A stretch of 36,317 nt of DNA from Zygnema cylindricum (GCA_037447655.1 JBBHKE010003382.1:64001-100317), one strand, 5' to 3'; positions 9,871 through 20,813 are shown, numbered from the stretch's first letter. Program-made: numbers and translations. The notes: generated by a model from the sequence alone, not told the origin.

Positions 9871-10047
9871 ATAGTCAACTATCTCTTACAGTCAACAACT
9901 TGTTAAGTCAACAATTTGTTAAAGTTGAGGACTACTTAAAGTCAACGTCTTCTTAAAGTCAACGTCCTCTTTCAGTAAACGCCTCATTAAAGTCAACGCC
10001 TTATGAAAGTCAACGTCTTCTTAAAGTCAAAAGTCTTCTTAAAGTCA
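9871..10047 (-). repeat. 17-18-bp tandem repeat with eight TTGACT motifs in the NOL 3' flank
   Basis: On the plus strand the unit is close to AAAGTCAACGTCTTCTT. AGTCAA occurs at 9873, 9890, 9906, 9940, 9958, 9991, 10009 and 10025, so the NOL sense strand carries eight TTGACT cores beginning 17 bases after the stop codon. TTGAC(C/T) is the WRKY W-box core; whether these are bound is not shown. Confidence 0.75.
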
Positions 10048-10063
10048 GCTATTTCTCAATCGT

Positions 10064-11680
10064 CTATTCCTCGAGCACATATCGGTCTTTTCTCGACTTA
10101 AAGAGAAGCCTCTGCAAAAAACGTCCGAAAAAAAAGAGGTCGAATTACAAAAAAAAAAAAAAAAAAGATAAAAAAAAACATTCTCATTAAAAGTTGCAAA
10201 ATCACATACACCAAGAATTGTTACCACTAACTTTCTACCGTTTTTATCTTTTGCCCTCTTAATGTTTTTTTTCTTTTGCCCTCTCAAAGTTTTTTTTTTG
10301 CCCCATGACGTTTTTTTTTGCACTCGAACTACAAATTAGCTTCGATAATACTACCTGCTTTTTATTTTACTCTAACAATTTAAACCATAAAATAAAAACA
10401 TTAAATTTGTTAAATAAAGTACAAACACGGTACAATCGAAAAAATCAAAGTCAAAATACAAAACAAAAAATGGGACAATTTTAAAAAACTATCCAATTAG
10501 AAAACCTTCACCTAGAATTTTAACTTTATGGCCAACAATGTTCACCACTCCATACAAAAATACAAATTCACTTTTTTTTTTTTTTTTTAATGAGATTTTA
10601 AAAATAAGGAAGATGATTGTTTATAGAAAAAGTTTAGAAAAATTGAATTTCTTTACCGATAAAATTTGAGAATAAGCCTTTGGTCCCGTCAAATAACGGA
10701 TATATGTGGAAGTTTCTCGGCTCGTAGTCGGGACATTCCTCACTCTCGGGACGAGATATTGTGCCACCTGTCATCTCGAAAAATTCTATAAAAATGTGTT
10801 TAAAAACATAAAAGAAGCACATAAAATGCAAATCTTCTCACAAATCCTTCTTGAAGATCTGTAGAAAACTCTAAAAAACCAAGAAAATCCTGAAAAATTC
10901 TAAGAAAACCAGAAAAAACCATAAAAAACCATGAAAAACCATAAAAAAACCATGAAATAAATAAATAAAAAAGCAAAAAAGAACCATAAAAAACCATAAA
11001 TAAAACCATAAGAAAACATACCTCCTCGGCGGGTTCAGCCAAAGCATTGATAAAAAATTTTGCTTGTCGAGTATTCGCTCCCGACATCAATAACTCCGTT
11101 GTCACCATTCCGGGCTGTAAAAAACAAACAAACAAAAATAAAATAAAAAAATAATAATAATAAGAATAATAAATAAATAAATAATTATTCATTTATATGA
11201 AAACTCCCTCCCTCTCCCTTTCCCCTTCCCTCTCTCTCCCCCCCTTCCCTCCCTCTCTCCCCCTCCGTATCCCCTTCCTCTCCCCCTCTCCCTCCCCCAC
11301 CCCCTCCAACTCCCCCTTCCCCACCCCCTCCCCTTTCTCTCCCCCTCCCCCACCCCTCCCCCACCCCCTCCCCCACCCCCCTCCCCCTCCCCAACCCCCT
11401 CCAACTCCCCCTTCCCCACCCCCTCCCCCACCCCCTCCCCCAACCCCTTCCCCACCCCCTCCCCCAACCCCTCCCCCACCCCCCTCCCCCTCCCCCACCC
11501 CTTCCCCCTCCCCCTCCCTCACCCCCTCCCCTTTTTCTCCCTCTCCCCCTCTCTCTCCCACTCCCTCACTCCCTCCCCTTCCTCTCCCTCTCCCCCTCTC
11601 TCTCCCACTCCCCTCCCCCTAGCAACAGAGTTTCTCGATATCTACACCCCTCTTGTTACAAAATTAATAATTAAAAACGA

Positions 11681-11768
<88 letters not shown>

Positions 11769-11813
11769 TTTTTAAATTTAAAACAATTTTTTTCGGAGTA
11801 AAAGAATGTTCAA

Positions 11814-11849
<36 letters not shown>

Positions 11850-14800
11850 ACAAAAAAGTGAAAAAACAAGAAAAAGGGAGTAGATTTAACGACAAAATAC
11901 AAAGGTCTGTTTTTAAAAAAGAGAAACAAAAAAATAAAAATAAAAATGGAGAGGGTGGATTTACCGATAAATTGTGCACCACAACATTTGAAACCGCCAA
12001 CATTTTTAACTCCGCCTGTCCCCAATACCCCATTTATATCCCAAAAAATATATTATTAATTTTAGCTTCCCTTTCGCCTTTACCCCTTTTTTCACCTTTC
12101 CCCTTCTTCACTTCTCCTTCCCCTTTACTTCCCCTTTTTTACATCCCCTTTTTATACTTCTTCCCTTTCAGACTCATCCCTCTCTCCCTCTCCTCCTCTC
12201 TCCCTATCCCCCCCTTCCCAGCTTCCCCCCTTTCAAAGTTTAAAAAAAAATGCCAAAAAAGCTGCACAAAAAATGTGTACGAAAAAGTGTAAAGAAAAAA
12301 ATTATTCGAAAAAGCGAACGGAAAAGTGTACAAGCATTGTTCAAAAATATGCAAAAAAAAAGTGTATACAACTTGTTGAAGGAAAACGTAAAAAAAGTGT
12401 ACAAAAGTTTGTGTAAAACGTGTACTAAAAGTGTACGGAAAAGTGTACGATGCATTTTTACAGCAATGTGAAAAAAAAAGTGTATAAATACCTCAAAACA
12501 AAAAGAGTACCGTCCAACTTGACTGCCTATTAAAGGATTTAAGGAGAAAAATATATATATATTGAAGAAGACGAACAAAAAAGAAAAAGGGTCCAGGTAA
12601 TAAATAAATAAATTAATTAATAAATTAAATAAAAAGAAAAGTAAACCTGTAAAGATTTGGTAAATTGTGAGAGACTCCTTTTTGTGGCCCCATAGGCTGC
12701 AAAACTGCAAACACAAAAAAATGACAAATAAATAAATCAGTAAATTAAAAAAACAAATAAATCAACCGCCCCCCTCCCCTCCCCCTCCCCGCCCGTCTGA
12801 AGAAACAACTCCCTCCGCCCTTTCACACCATCAAACTTCCTCCTCCCTCCCCCTCCCTCCCCCCCCCCTTCCCCTCCCCCCCCAGTCTGAGACCCCCCCA
12901 AAGACCCCCCCCAGACCCCAGACTCCACTCCCGCCCCCCCCATACCCCCCCCGCACCCCCCAAACCCCTCCCCAGCCTCCACAACACCCCCCCACTCCCC
13001 CCCAGACCTCCCCCTCCCCCCCCCAGAACCCCCCCCTCCCCCCCTCCCCCCCCTCCACCCCCACCCCCCCACCCCCCCCTCCTCCCCTCCCCCTCTCCCC
13101 CTACCCCCCCACCCCCCCCCTCGCCCCCAAACCCCAGACTACGCAACACTTTCCCAGTCTGAATTTAGGATGAAGGACGCGTCTGGGGGGGGTGAGGGGG
13201 AGGGGGAAGGGGGGTGAGGGGGAGAGGGAGGGGAGGGGGAGGGGGAGGGGGAGGGAGGGGAAGGGGGAAGGGGGGTGAGGGGGAGAAGGAGGGAGGGGAG
13301 GGGGAGGGGGAGGGAGGGGAAGGACTCCGGACGTCCTGGATAGACAAGGGGAGTCTTTCTAAGGGAAGACGGGGGACGAGGCGGCGCAAAGCAGGGAGAG
13401 GGGAGGGGAGGGGAAGGGGGAGAAGGAGGGAGGGGAGGGGGAGGGGGAGGGAGGGGAAGGACTCCGGGCGTCCTAGAGAAACAAGGGCAGACGGGGGACG
13501 AGGTAGAGGCGGCCAGGAGAGACCCCACGCCTGGCGAGAGACACCAGGGGAGACCAGAGGGAGAGACCAAGGCAGGGAGAGGGGGGAGAGGGGGAGGGGG
13601 AGGGGGAGGGTGGGAGGGGGGGGGGAGGGGGGCGCTTGGGATGGGGGGAGCTGGGGGGAGCTGAAGGGGGGGGGCTTGGGGGACGGGAGGCACGGGGGGG
13701 CTTGGTGAGGGAGGGAGGGAGGAGAAGAGGAGACGAAGAGAAGGAGCTTGGGCGAGCCACTAACGCACATGAAGGGGACAGAGGAAGAGGAAGAGGGAGA
13801 GGGAGGGGGAGAGAGGGAAACAGGAAAGGAAGAACTGGATATTGTATTTTTTGAAGTTGATGTGTGAATAACAATCTCCTTAAAAAACCAAAAACCCCAA
13901 AAAATATAAAAAAACCCGAAAGAAACCTACAAGGAAGGAAAAAAAACCTTAAAAAAAAACCTCAAAATAACCGAGAGAGGGAAAAAGACAAAAAAAAGGG
14001 GAGGGGAGGGCAGGAAAGGGGTAAAAAGGGACGTAAAAGGAGTAAAAACGGGATGAAGAGGGGGGAAAGGGGAAGAGGAGAGGGGGAGAGAAAGGGGGTA
14101 AAAGGGGAGGAAAAACTCAAAAAGAAGGGTCAAAAAGTGGAAAAATGGGTAAAAGAAAAGGGGGTAAAAGGGGGTGCAAACCGGTAAATAAAGTGGGTAA
14201 AAAGGGTACAATAAGTAGTGAAAAAGGGCTAAAAAGGGGTAAGGGGTAAAAAAAAAAGGGGATAATGAAAAGGGGTAAAAAAGGGGGTTAAAAGTGGGAA
14301 AAAAAGCGGTAAAAGCGGAGTTAAAAGGAGGTAAAAAGTGGTGAAAAAAGCGGGTTAAATGTGGGGAAAAAAGGGGTAAAAAGTTGTGAAAAAAGGGGTA
14401 AAAAGTGGGAAAAAAAGAGGGGTAAAAGTCGGAAAAAAGGGGTAAAAGGGGGGTTAAAAGTGGGAAAAAAAGGGGTTAAAAGTGGTGAAACAGGGGTAAA
14501 AGGTGAGCTAAAAAGGGGTTAAAAAGTGGTGAAAAAGGGATAAAAGGTGGGTTAAAAAGGGGTTAAAAGTAGTGAAAAAGGGGTAAAAGGTGAGCTAAAA
14601 AGGGGTTAAAAGTGGTGAAAAAGGGGGTTAAAAGTGGTAAAAAAGAGGGTTAAAAGTGGTAAAAAAGGGGGTTAAAAGGGGTTAAAAGTAGTGAAAAAAG
14701 GGGGTTAAAAGTGGGAAAAAGGGGTAAAAGTGGTTAAAAAAGGGGGTAAAAGTGGAGTAAAGGGGTACAAAGGGGGTAGAGTGTCATACCGAGGAGTGGC

Positions 14801-17800
14801 GCTCCCATCGGCTCCCGCCCCATCCATATTAAATATGTGACCCCCCCTCGACTGCTCCCTCATAGTCCTTATCGCCTAAAAAAAATAAAAAATAAATATA
14901 ACTGTTTATTGTTTATGCATTTACTCATCCATATTACAAAATTTTGACCTTCTCATACCCCGAATTGCCTTAAAAAAAAGAAAAGAAAAATGTTCTCTCT
15001 CACCTGTCGACAACACAACATTACTCCGAGAGTATTCGTGTCCACTATCTCCCTGCCCCACAAAACGACAAAATAAATAATCACAAAAGACAAAAAAGTC
15101 ACAAAGAGACAAAATCAGTCGCAAAATAAACAAATGAGTCACAGACAAACTTGGTCACAAAAAGACCATTGTAGACACAAAATGACAAAACTAGTATAAA
15201 AAAAAACATAACTAGCCATACAAAAGTAGTCATGAATAAAAAAAATCGTGAACTTTCCCAGCTAATCAAATGAAACTTGATTCAGGTTTAAACTGGTTTA
15301 AACGGGTTTAAACGCTCACTCTAAATGGTCGTCTCGGCTTTCTATGAGAGGGCCGTAGCTGTACGCATTCGAACCCGCATTGTTTATCTAACAAAAAAGA
15401 AAATTAATAACAAGACTAAACAAGTAAGAAAACTAAAAAAAACGTAAAATAAAAATCCTAGATAGAGAACCCTTTTTTAGTTTAATTAGTTTTATTTATT
15501 TATTTATTATTATTATTTTTTGGTTTTTTTTTCTTTTTGAACCACTCTTCAGAAAATACCCAAATGTCAATGTGGAAAAAAAAAATTGAGGCGGCAAAAA
15601 GATGAGCTAAAAAAAAACACTAAAAAAAAAACAAAAAAAAGAGCTGAAAATATGTTTTCAGAAACGCTAAAAAGTCGTTAGAAAAAATAATGTGTAAAAA
15701 GTTATTTAAAAAATACCCAAATGTCAATATGGCCGAATTTGGAAGCTGCGAAGGAGGCGAGGCGTTCGACATCCGTCGCTTTGCTCACATTGCAAGGGGT
15801 GCCCTAAAAATCAATAAATAGAAAAAGGAAAAAATAAAAAAAAAAGAAACGGGAAAAAAAAAAAAATCTGAAATAAAACCAAAAAGAGCACACAAGCTAA
15901 AACACAAATATAACTATTGTCAACTTAACAAATCTTTTATGGGGAATTGAGAAATACTTACCACCACTCTTTCTTCTCCAAACTCTTTTTGGAGCATTTT
16001 TACAGCCTCTTCCACTCGTTCCTCTGTTTAAAAAAAGAAAAGATCACCTAAAAAAATATAAAAAAACAAGATGCAATGTGGCAACAGTAAACTCCCTCGC
16101 TCCCTTCCTCCCTCCCTCCTTCCCTCTCCCTCTGCCTGTCTCCCTCTCCCTCTGCCTGTCTCCCTCTCCCTCTCCCTCTTCCTCATTAAATCCTTCCTTC
16201 CCTTTTATGTTACTTTTTTTTTGGTCAGATCCTCGCTAATAGAGGCGGCAAAATTCGGATTTAAAAAAAAAAAAAAAGATTTCTTCGATTTGAAAAAAAC
16301 AAAAAAATTTAGATGAAAACAAAAAAAAAAAATGAGGGGAAAAAAGAAAAAAAAAACCTGAACGAGAGCAAATTACGACAGAGTCTCCTGATTGAAGAAA
16401 TTCTCGAGCCAATGCCAAGCCCAGACCTGCCCAAAAAAAAAAAAAAAACACAAAGACAAAAAAGCAAAAGAAAAGGCAAAAAACACAAAATAAAAGCAAA
16501 TTTATACACTAAAATGTAACTTCAAAAAAAAAACGGAAACAGCAAAAGTCGACACTAGGGAAACTGGATAAGGAGAAAGAGCCTTTTTAGGGTTTTGTAC
16601 AATATTTTAGGGTGTTTTATGGTTTTTTAGGATTTTGACATTGACTGTCAAGGGAGTTTTTGAATTTGGTTTTTGGCATTCTGGGATTTTGGGTTTTTGA
16701 ACCTCTGAATTTTTGGTTTTTTTTTGTTTTTTATATACAATGTTTATTGCTCAATCTTTCACCAAATACTACTAAATAAATGATGTTTGATTGTTTATTT
16801 AACTATTTAATCATATTTTAAAATGATTGAGCATCGTTCTTCAACCACCAGACATTGTTTAGTGATCTCTGGTGTTCGAATTTAAGACCGTCTTTTTGTT
16901 TCCAGTGACTAAGATTTTCACCTTCCAATAGTACCAATTCTGTTTTTGATTTTCCACATTTCTCGATTCCCCAATTTTCAACATCAAAGGTCTGATGTTT
17001 GATATTTGATATGCTTTCATCCAACCTTTAATTTCAACGTTCAGCGGTCAACGTTCAGCGGTCAACGTTCAATGGTCAATTTCAAATGTTCAATTTTCAC
17101 TATTTAATATTTAATTTTTGAATGTTCAATGTTCCATGTGCATGTCCGACGTTTAATGTGTTGATATTCAGTCTTCACTCTTCAAACTTCAACGTTCGAG
17201 GTTTGATGTTTAATGTCCAATATTTATAAATAAATGATTAATGTTCAATGTCCAAAGTTCGATGTTCATTGTTCTAAATTATATTTCCAATGTTCAATGA
17301 TCAATGTCCAATGTTTAATGTAGATGTTAAATGTGCAATGTTTAACTTTTAAATGCTCATTGCTCAAATTTCAATTTTCAATGCTCAATCTTCATGTCAT
17401 TGCTTATTGTTCAAATTTTAAATACTCTATTTTTAAATGTTCAATTTCCAATGTTCAATGGTCAACCCAAGTCAAATGTTCGATGTTCAATGAACGATAG
17501 TCGATGTTCGAATGTTCGAATGTTCAAATGTTCGAATGTTCCAATGTCCACTATTTAATGTCAATCGTTCAAATTTCTACTCACATGTTCAATAATCAAT
17601 TTTTCAGCCTTCCTAATTTCAATTTTCAGCGTCTCATTTATAATTCGTGTGAACGTGTCAGGAAAAATTATGTGTTCACATTGCAAATGTCTATCGTCCA
17701 CCTTTTGAGGAGCCAGTGATGACGACGGTGTACGGTGGTTCCATGCTGGTAGCCATGGCCTTTGTGACAAATGTCACACCTGCTGGTCTCCTCCCTCTAA

Positions 17801-18038
17801 CAGCCTGCTTCGCTGACTTCCTTAACAAACCAGAACCTCCTTCTTTGTTACAGATCCCATGGCGTTCTTCAGTTTTTGAAAAAGCCTTGCAAACTTGTTG
17901 GACTCCTTTCCCACCATAAGGCATGAGACTACTTTCTTGAGAGGAAGAGCCATGGGCTTTACAAAACGACAAAGTGGAAGAGCTTCTTGTTAAAATGGCG
18001 GATGGCGGAGAAGCGGGAAGGAGAGACACAGCCTCCAT
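10064..18038 (-). CDS. NOL: Chlorophyll(ide) b reductase NOL (NYC1-like), plastidic
   Basis: Short-chain dehydrogenase that reduces chlorophyll b toward 7-hydroxymethyl chlorophyll a with NADPH; NYC1 is the known partner. Twelve exons: 18038-17702, 16426-16358, 16023-15962, 15803-15717, 15387-15320, 15052-15004, 14875-14790, 12704-12647, 12015-11965, 11114-11022, 10767-10657, 10111-10064. All junctions are GT-AG and in phase, giving 372 codons. Residues 1-90 are Ser/Ala/Lys rich and low in acid, a plastid transit peptide. TGSSKGLG (108-115) is the nucleotide-binding glycine motif, split across introns; NNAG is 187-190; the catalytic pair is Y257 and K261 in FAAYGATKRS. NOL-specific blocks follow: NVVVHNLS|PGMVTTELLMSG, YIRYLTGPKAYS and terminal SRKDRYVLEE. 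Length is near that of Arabidopsis NOL (about 350). A246 lies where I recall Ser in relatives (DGAGS). The ATG at 18038 begins the transit peptide. Confidence 0.97.
10859..11018 (-). repeat. (CCATAAAAAA)n-like repeat in NOL intron 10
   Basis: The intron between exons 10 and 11 (11021-10768) is largely degenerate AAAAACCATAAAA units, T-rich in the gene's sense. Confidence 0.7.
11194..11624. repeat. C-rich (CCCTCC)n tract in NOL intron 9
   Basis: About 430 bp of CCCCTCCCC, CTCTCCC and CCCCACCCC on the plus strand, therefore G-rich (GGGGGAGGGG) in the NOL pre-mRNA. Open reading frames on both strands here are composition artefacts (Pro/Ser or Gly/Glu runs). Confidence 0.95.
11681..11847. repeat. 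Compound (TC)n(TA)n microsatellite and A33 run
   Basis: (TC)n at 11681-11698 passes directly into about 33 TA dinucleotides (to 11765). A homopolymer of about 33 A lies at 11815-11847. Both are inside NOL intron 9. Confidence 0.95.
12248..12495. repeat. Degenerate AAAAAGTGTAC repeat in NOL intron 8
   Basis: The motif AAAAGTGTAC or AAAAAGTGTA recurs about ten times with variable spacers (for example at 12283, 12321, 12358, 12395, 12427 and 12439). It is A-rich on the plus strand and intronic. Confidence 0.6.
12764..13141. repeat. C-rich polypyrimidine tract in NOL intron 7
   Basis: About 375 bp of C runs (up to 9 C) broken by single T or A. It is G-rich in the transcript and directly adjacent, across a 40-bp switch, to the G-rich tract at 13182. 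Confidence 0.95.
13182..13850. repeat. G-rich polypurine tract with internal duplication, NOL intron 7
   Basis: GGGGGAGGGGGAGG-type DNA on the plus strand, C-rich in the transcript. An approximately 140-bp unit is repeated: GAGAAGGAGGGAGGGGAGGG through GGACTCCGG and CGTCCT to GACGGGGGACGAGG at about 13283-13383 and 13420-13503. Confidence 0.93.
13976..14782. repeat. GGGGTAAAAAGTGGTGAAAA minisatellite, NOL intron 7
   Basis: About 800 bp of degenerate units mixing GGGGTTAAAA, GTGGTGAAAAA and GTGGGAAAAAA. The sense transcript would read CCCCTTTTTACCACTTTT-like. It ends eight bases before the exon 7 donor. Confidence 0.9.
16088..16188. repeat. (CCCTCT)n microsatellite, NOL intron 2
   Basis: CTCCCTCTGCCTGTCTCCCT-type pyrimidine repeats between NOL exons 2 and 3. 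Confidence 0.85.
17031..17562. repeat. TTCAATG heptamer satellite, NOL intron 1
   Basis: About 500 bp built from ATGTTCAA and close variants (TTCAATGTCCAATGTTTAA and similar). At its left end CGTTCAGCGGTCAA is repeated. GGTCAA at 17046, 17060, 17074 and 17460 gives TTGACC on the NOL sense strand. Confidence 0.85.
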
Positions 18039-18185
18039 GGATTATCCTTCGAAGAAAACTTTTAAGAAGCCAAACTTTTTCTAAGGGAATAAATTAACAA
18101 AACCAATTGATAAGAAACCAATCTTTGAAGTTTTGACTTGGGAAGGAGAGAGTGAGAGAGTGAAAAGATTAAATAGGACGAAAGG
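18039..18185 (-). promoter_or_regulatory. NOL core promoter and leader
   Basis: On the sense strand a pyrimidine patch (CACTCTCTCACTCTCTCC, 18140-18165) lies about 110 bases before the ATG. CCTATTTAATC just upstream is a weak TATA-like element and GATTGG a CAAT-like one. This is by pattern only. Confidence 0.4.
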
Positions 18186-18363
18186 TACAAAGTACAAAGT
18201 CAGGCGTCAATGTCGTAGTCCGTACAATTTGAAGAATAATCGTGACCGTCAGTGGACAAGAGTTAGATGTTCGACTAGACATGTACGAAAATAATCGCGA
18301 CCGTCCATTTGGAGGTGTAATTGACGTTCGATTATCTCTACATATGATGCGAGTATGCGACGT

Positions 18364-18410
18364 TACACCGTGAATTGCTATTAGAGTACAGAAATTATTA
18401 GTATGGATTA
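18364..18410. mobile_element. Truncated TACACCG MITE (left end only)
   Basis: TACACCGTGAATTGCTATTA followed by AAATTATTAGT at 18392 matches the left end of the element at 35333-35535. Sequence diverges after about 18410 and no matching right end follows before the duplicated module. Confidence 0.55.
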
Positions 18411-18551
18411 TATACTACAGTATAGAGTATAGACATAGTATACATATATGTTGTATACATGTTAATATGTTATACATTCTATTTCATTAAATGATGACGT
18501 GCTGCCATTTAAACCGTTTAAATAATAAGAAAGTAGGAAAATTAAATAGTG

Positions 18552-20066
18552 TTGTTTGAAGCTGTTTTAGTTTCCTGGGCTAGAATGTATGGACGCCGAT
18601 ATAGCGCTATAAACCCTAATAGCGTACCGTACCTTTCATCTGAACTCTTCCAAAACAGTTAATATCACTAACACTATTTTAAGTTCAGGGCCAGAATATA
18701 GGGGCGCCGATACTGTACCTTTTAGAACACCTCATCTGAGCTAAGCGTCCATGGGCCAAAACATATCTGAGATGGGTGACCTACTGTGAAGTCCCGGTGT
18801 TCTACCAGAACGTCATTTCGAATTTGACTTTTCGCCACACGGACAAAATGTAGTTTCGGTGCTTCACGCACTGAATTCTAAATATGTTTCGTACTGTACC
18901 TGTCTACGATTTAATTTTTCATTATAGGTACAAACGCCCAGCATTTATGGATTCTGTTCCGTCGAGCGTTTTTTATTAAAAAGGTACAGTTCACGGTGTA
19001 CCGTTATCACCGTTAGTAGTTTTTCCGCCATTTTGGCGAGGTGGTTTGGTTGATTACTAAGTCATTTATAGCCGTCGATCGCGCCTCCCCCGTGACGACG
19101 AGCGTAGGATGTGACCCCACCACGAAAACTACAGTATCCTTCACATAGTGGACGTTACAGGCAAATCCAACCGTAAAAGCCAAGATTTACCGTACGATAC
19201 CACGTATAAGTGTATCCGTTAGGATGTCGCTCATGCCCACTTGCGACGGACACCGTAGGTTTCCTTATTTGTACGGACAGTTCTCGTCCTACGTCCAATA
19301 AGGTCGTGAGTTATAGTCGCACACCCATTCGCACGACGACAACTAACCGTGCAGTTCTTCACCGTACACGTGGTCGCGAAATCGGCTTTCCTTGTGCACC
19401 CTTGTCCGAATAAATATCGGACGGTTGGGATTGAGAGGATTCAATCCTCACCTTCCGATTGGCGGTCGCCAATCAAAAATCTACCGCGTGAGATGACTTG
19501 AGTGGTGGAAAAAATGACATCAACGCTAATAGCCATCACGGTGTACTGTAACAATTTCAAAAAATACTCAACGGTCAAATTTTTCAACGGACACTGTCAC
19601 GTCACTGCGCTTGTTTCGGCTATGTCACGTCACGTTTCCCCTCTCTTTTTTTTTCTCTGAGAGGAGCATAAAGGAGAGGATTGCTCTAAATGACTGTTTT
19701 CCATTTCCAAAGATAAGATTTGTTTCCCAGAGGAAAAGTGATTTTTTTCGGCTTTTGAGTTACTATTGAAACCTTGTTTCCTATATTTATTATAGAGATT
19801 TTCAAACTTTTAAGAAGAAACTGCATATAAAAAAAAGCAAAACAAATAATCAGATTTTCTTTTAGTACTACTGTCTTCTCATTTTACTAAAAAAGGTAGA
19901 ATAATAAAAGAAGCTGGTGGAGGAAATAAAGGAGAAAAACACCGAGAAAAAGAGAAGGGAGAGAGAGGGACAGGAGAGGGAGCGAGAAAAAAGGAGAGGG
20001 AGAGAGAGAAAGGGAGCGGGAGAGAGAGAAAGGAAGAGGAAGAGAGAGAGAGAGAGGGAAAGAGAG
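18552..20066. repeat. 1.5-kb duplicated module, left copy
   Basis: From TTGTTTGAAGCTG this matches 20814 onward at an offset of 2262 then 2261 bases (one base indel near 18668). Only scattered substitutions are seen until both copies enter a GA-rich tract. It contains TATAAAA at 19826 followed by the GA-rich leader-like tract from 19917, as in the right copy. The first ATG downstream (20097) opens only a 20-codon frame, so this copy serves no recognisable gene. Confidence 0.93.
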
Positions 20067-20275
20067 AGCCCCCTTCACGAACTTTACTTTTGCGAAATGG
20101 CATCCGTTGCGCAAGACCCCTCCACGGGCCCCGCACATAATAAAGTACGTCCAGGTTGAAAACGGACAGTTGGTTTTTTATTTTTGGGTCCTCTGCGTAC
20201 TTCAAAAAGTTTTAAAAAACGTGTGACGCTTGCCACAACGTCTTCCCATTATTTTATAACTTGTTACTTTAACTA

Positions 20276-20297
20276 AAATCACCTCGCGAGGTGATTT
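20276..20297. repeat. 22-bp perfect palindrome centred on CGCG
   Basis: AAATCACCTCG followed at once by its complement CGAGGTGATTT, with no spacer. Confidence 0.9.
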
Positions 20298-20533
20298 CAC
20301 TTTTAAGTTTGAAGATGAGTTGGACTGGCACGAAAGTGAGTCGAAATGCGTAAGACGACGAATGGTTGTACATTTAAAGTTTCAAGATGACGCAAATTGG
20401 ACTGTGGTATTCTCATTCTTTTTGGTATGGTTAACGGTTTTCTCATTGCAAGCTAAGTTTTGGAGGAAAACTAGAGAAAAAAATCTTGACTTTATCACAT
20501 GGGAACAAGCTTTAATTGCATACAAATTTCTAG

Positions 20534-20710
20534 TGTTGTGTATCGATAAGGATTTGCCGATAACCGATATGGGCCTTTTTTCGGGTATCAGATAATCGAT
20601 ATATTGGTACGATATATCGACATCGGTCTTATCGCCGATAAGTAGTCGATAATATCGGGTACTTATCGGCGATAATGTCGATAACGATAACTATCGGCGA
20701 TATCTGTACG
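20534..20710. repeat. CCGATA/TATCGG palindromic cluster
   Basis: At least ten GATA/TATCG motifs in both orientations. The core is a 16-bp stem, TTATCGCCGATAAGTA (20629-20644) with its complement at 20660-20675 and a 15-nt loop. Composition and the following GTACG-rich stretch resemble the element at 34784-35208, suggesting a related MITE. Confidence 0.6.
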
Positions 20711-20813
20711 GACCGTACAAATAAATGTACGGCCTGTACACTCCTGTACGACTTATTCCCCGGACGTGTACAAGCACAGAAAGTACAGTAGCCGCCATGA
20801 GATCTGTACGGTT

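Larger units (their letters stand above)
20067..20813. other. Spacer between the duplicated modules
   Basis: Unique sequence with no gene recognised. It holds a 22-bp perfect palindrome (20276-20297) and a cluster of CCGATA/TATCGG motifs (20534-20710). The 91-codon frame at 20320-20595 has no family resemblance and its 3' part is the repeat cluster. Confidence 0.5.

Noticed and set aside
11185-11622. Several long ORFs on both strands (Pro/Ser or Gly/Glu rich)
   Set aside because: They are translations of a CCCTCC tract that lies wholly within a NOL intron; all frames are open because stop codons cannot form.
12505-12530. Candidate extra NOL exon between exons 8 and 9 on the minus strand
   Set aside because: CAG and GGTAC-type signals are present, but exons 8 and 9 already join in phase to give FTKSLQ|AELK, as in the family; adding it would insert unrelated residues.
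12737-13874. ORFs up to 201 codons in the C-rich and G-rich tracts
   Set aside because: Same composition artefact; the region is NOL intron 7, bounded by phase-matched exons at 12704 and 14790.
19210-19413. 67-codon frame present in both duplicated modules (also 21471-21674)
   Set aside because: The first codon is GTG, not ATG. The two versions differ at four residues over a few bases with no sign of synonymous bias, and no family resemblance is seen; it is probably preserved only because the duplication is recent.
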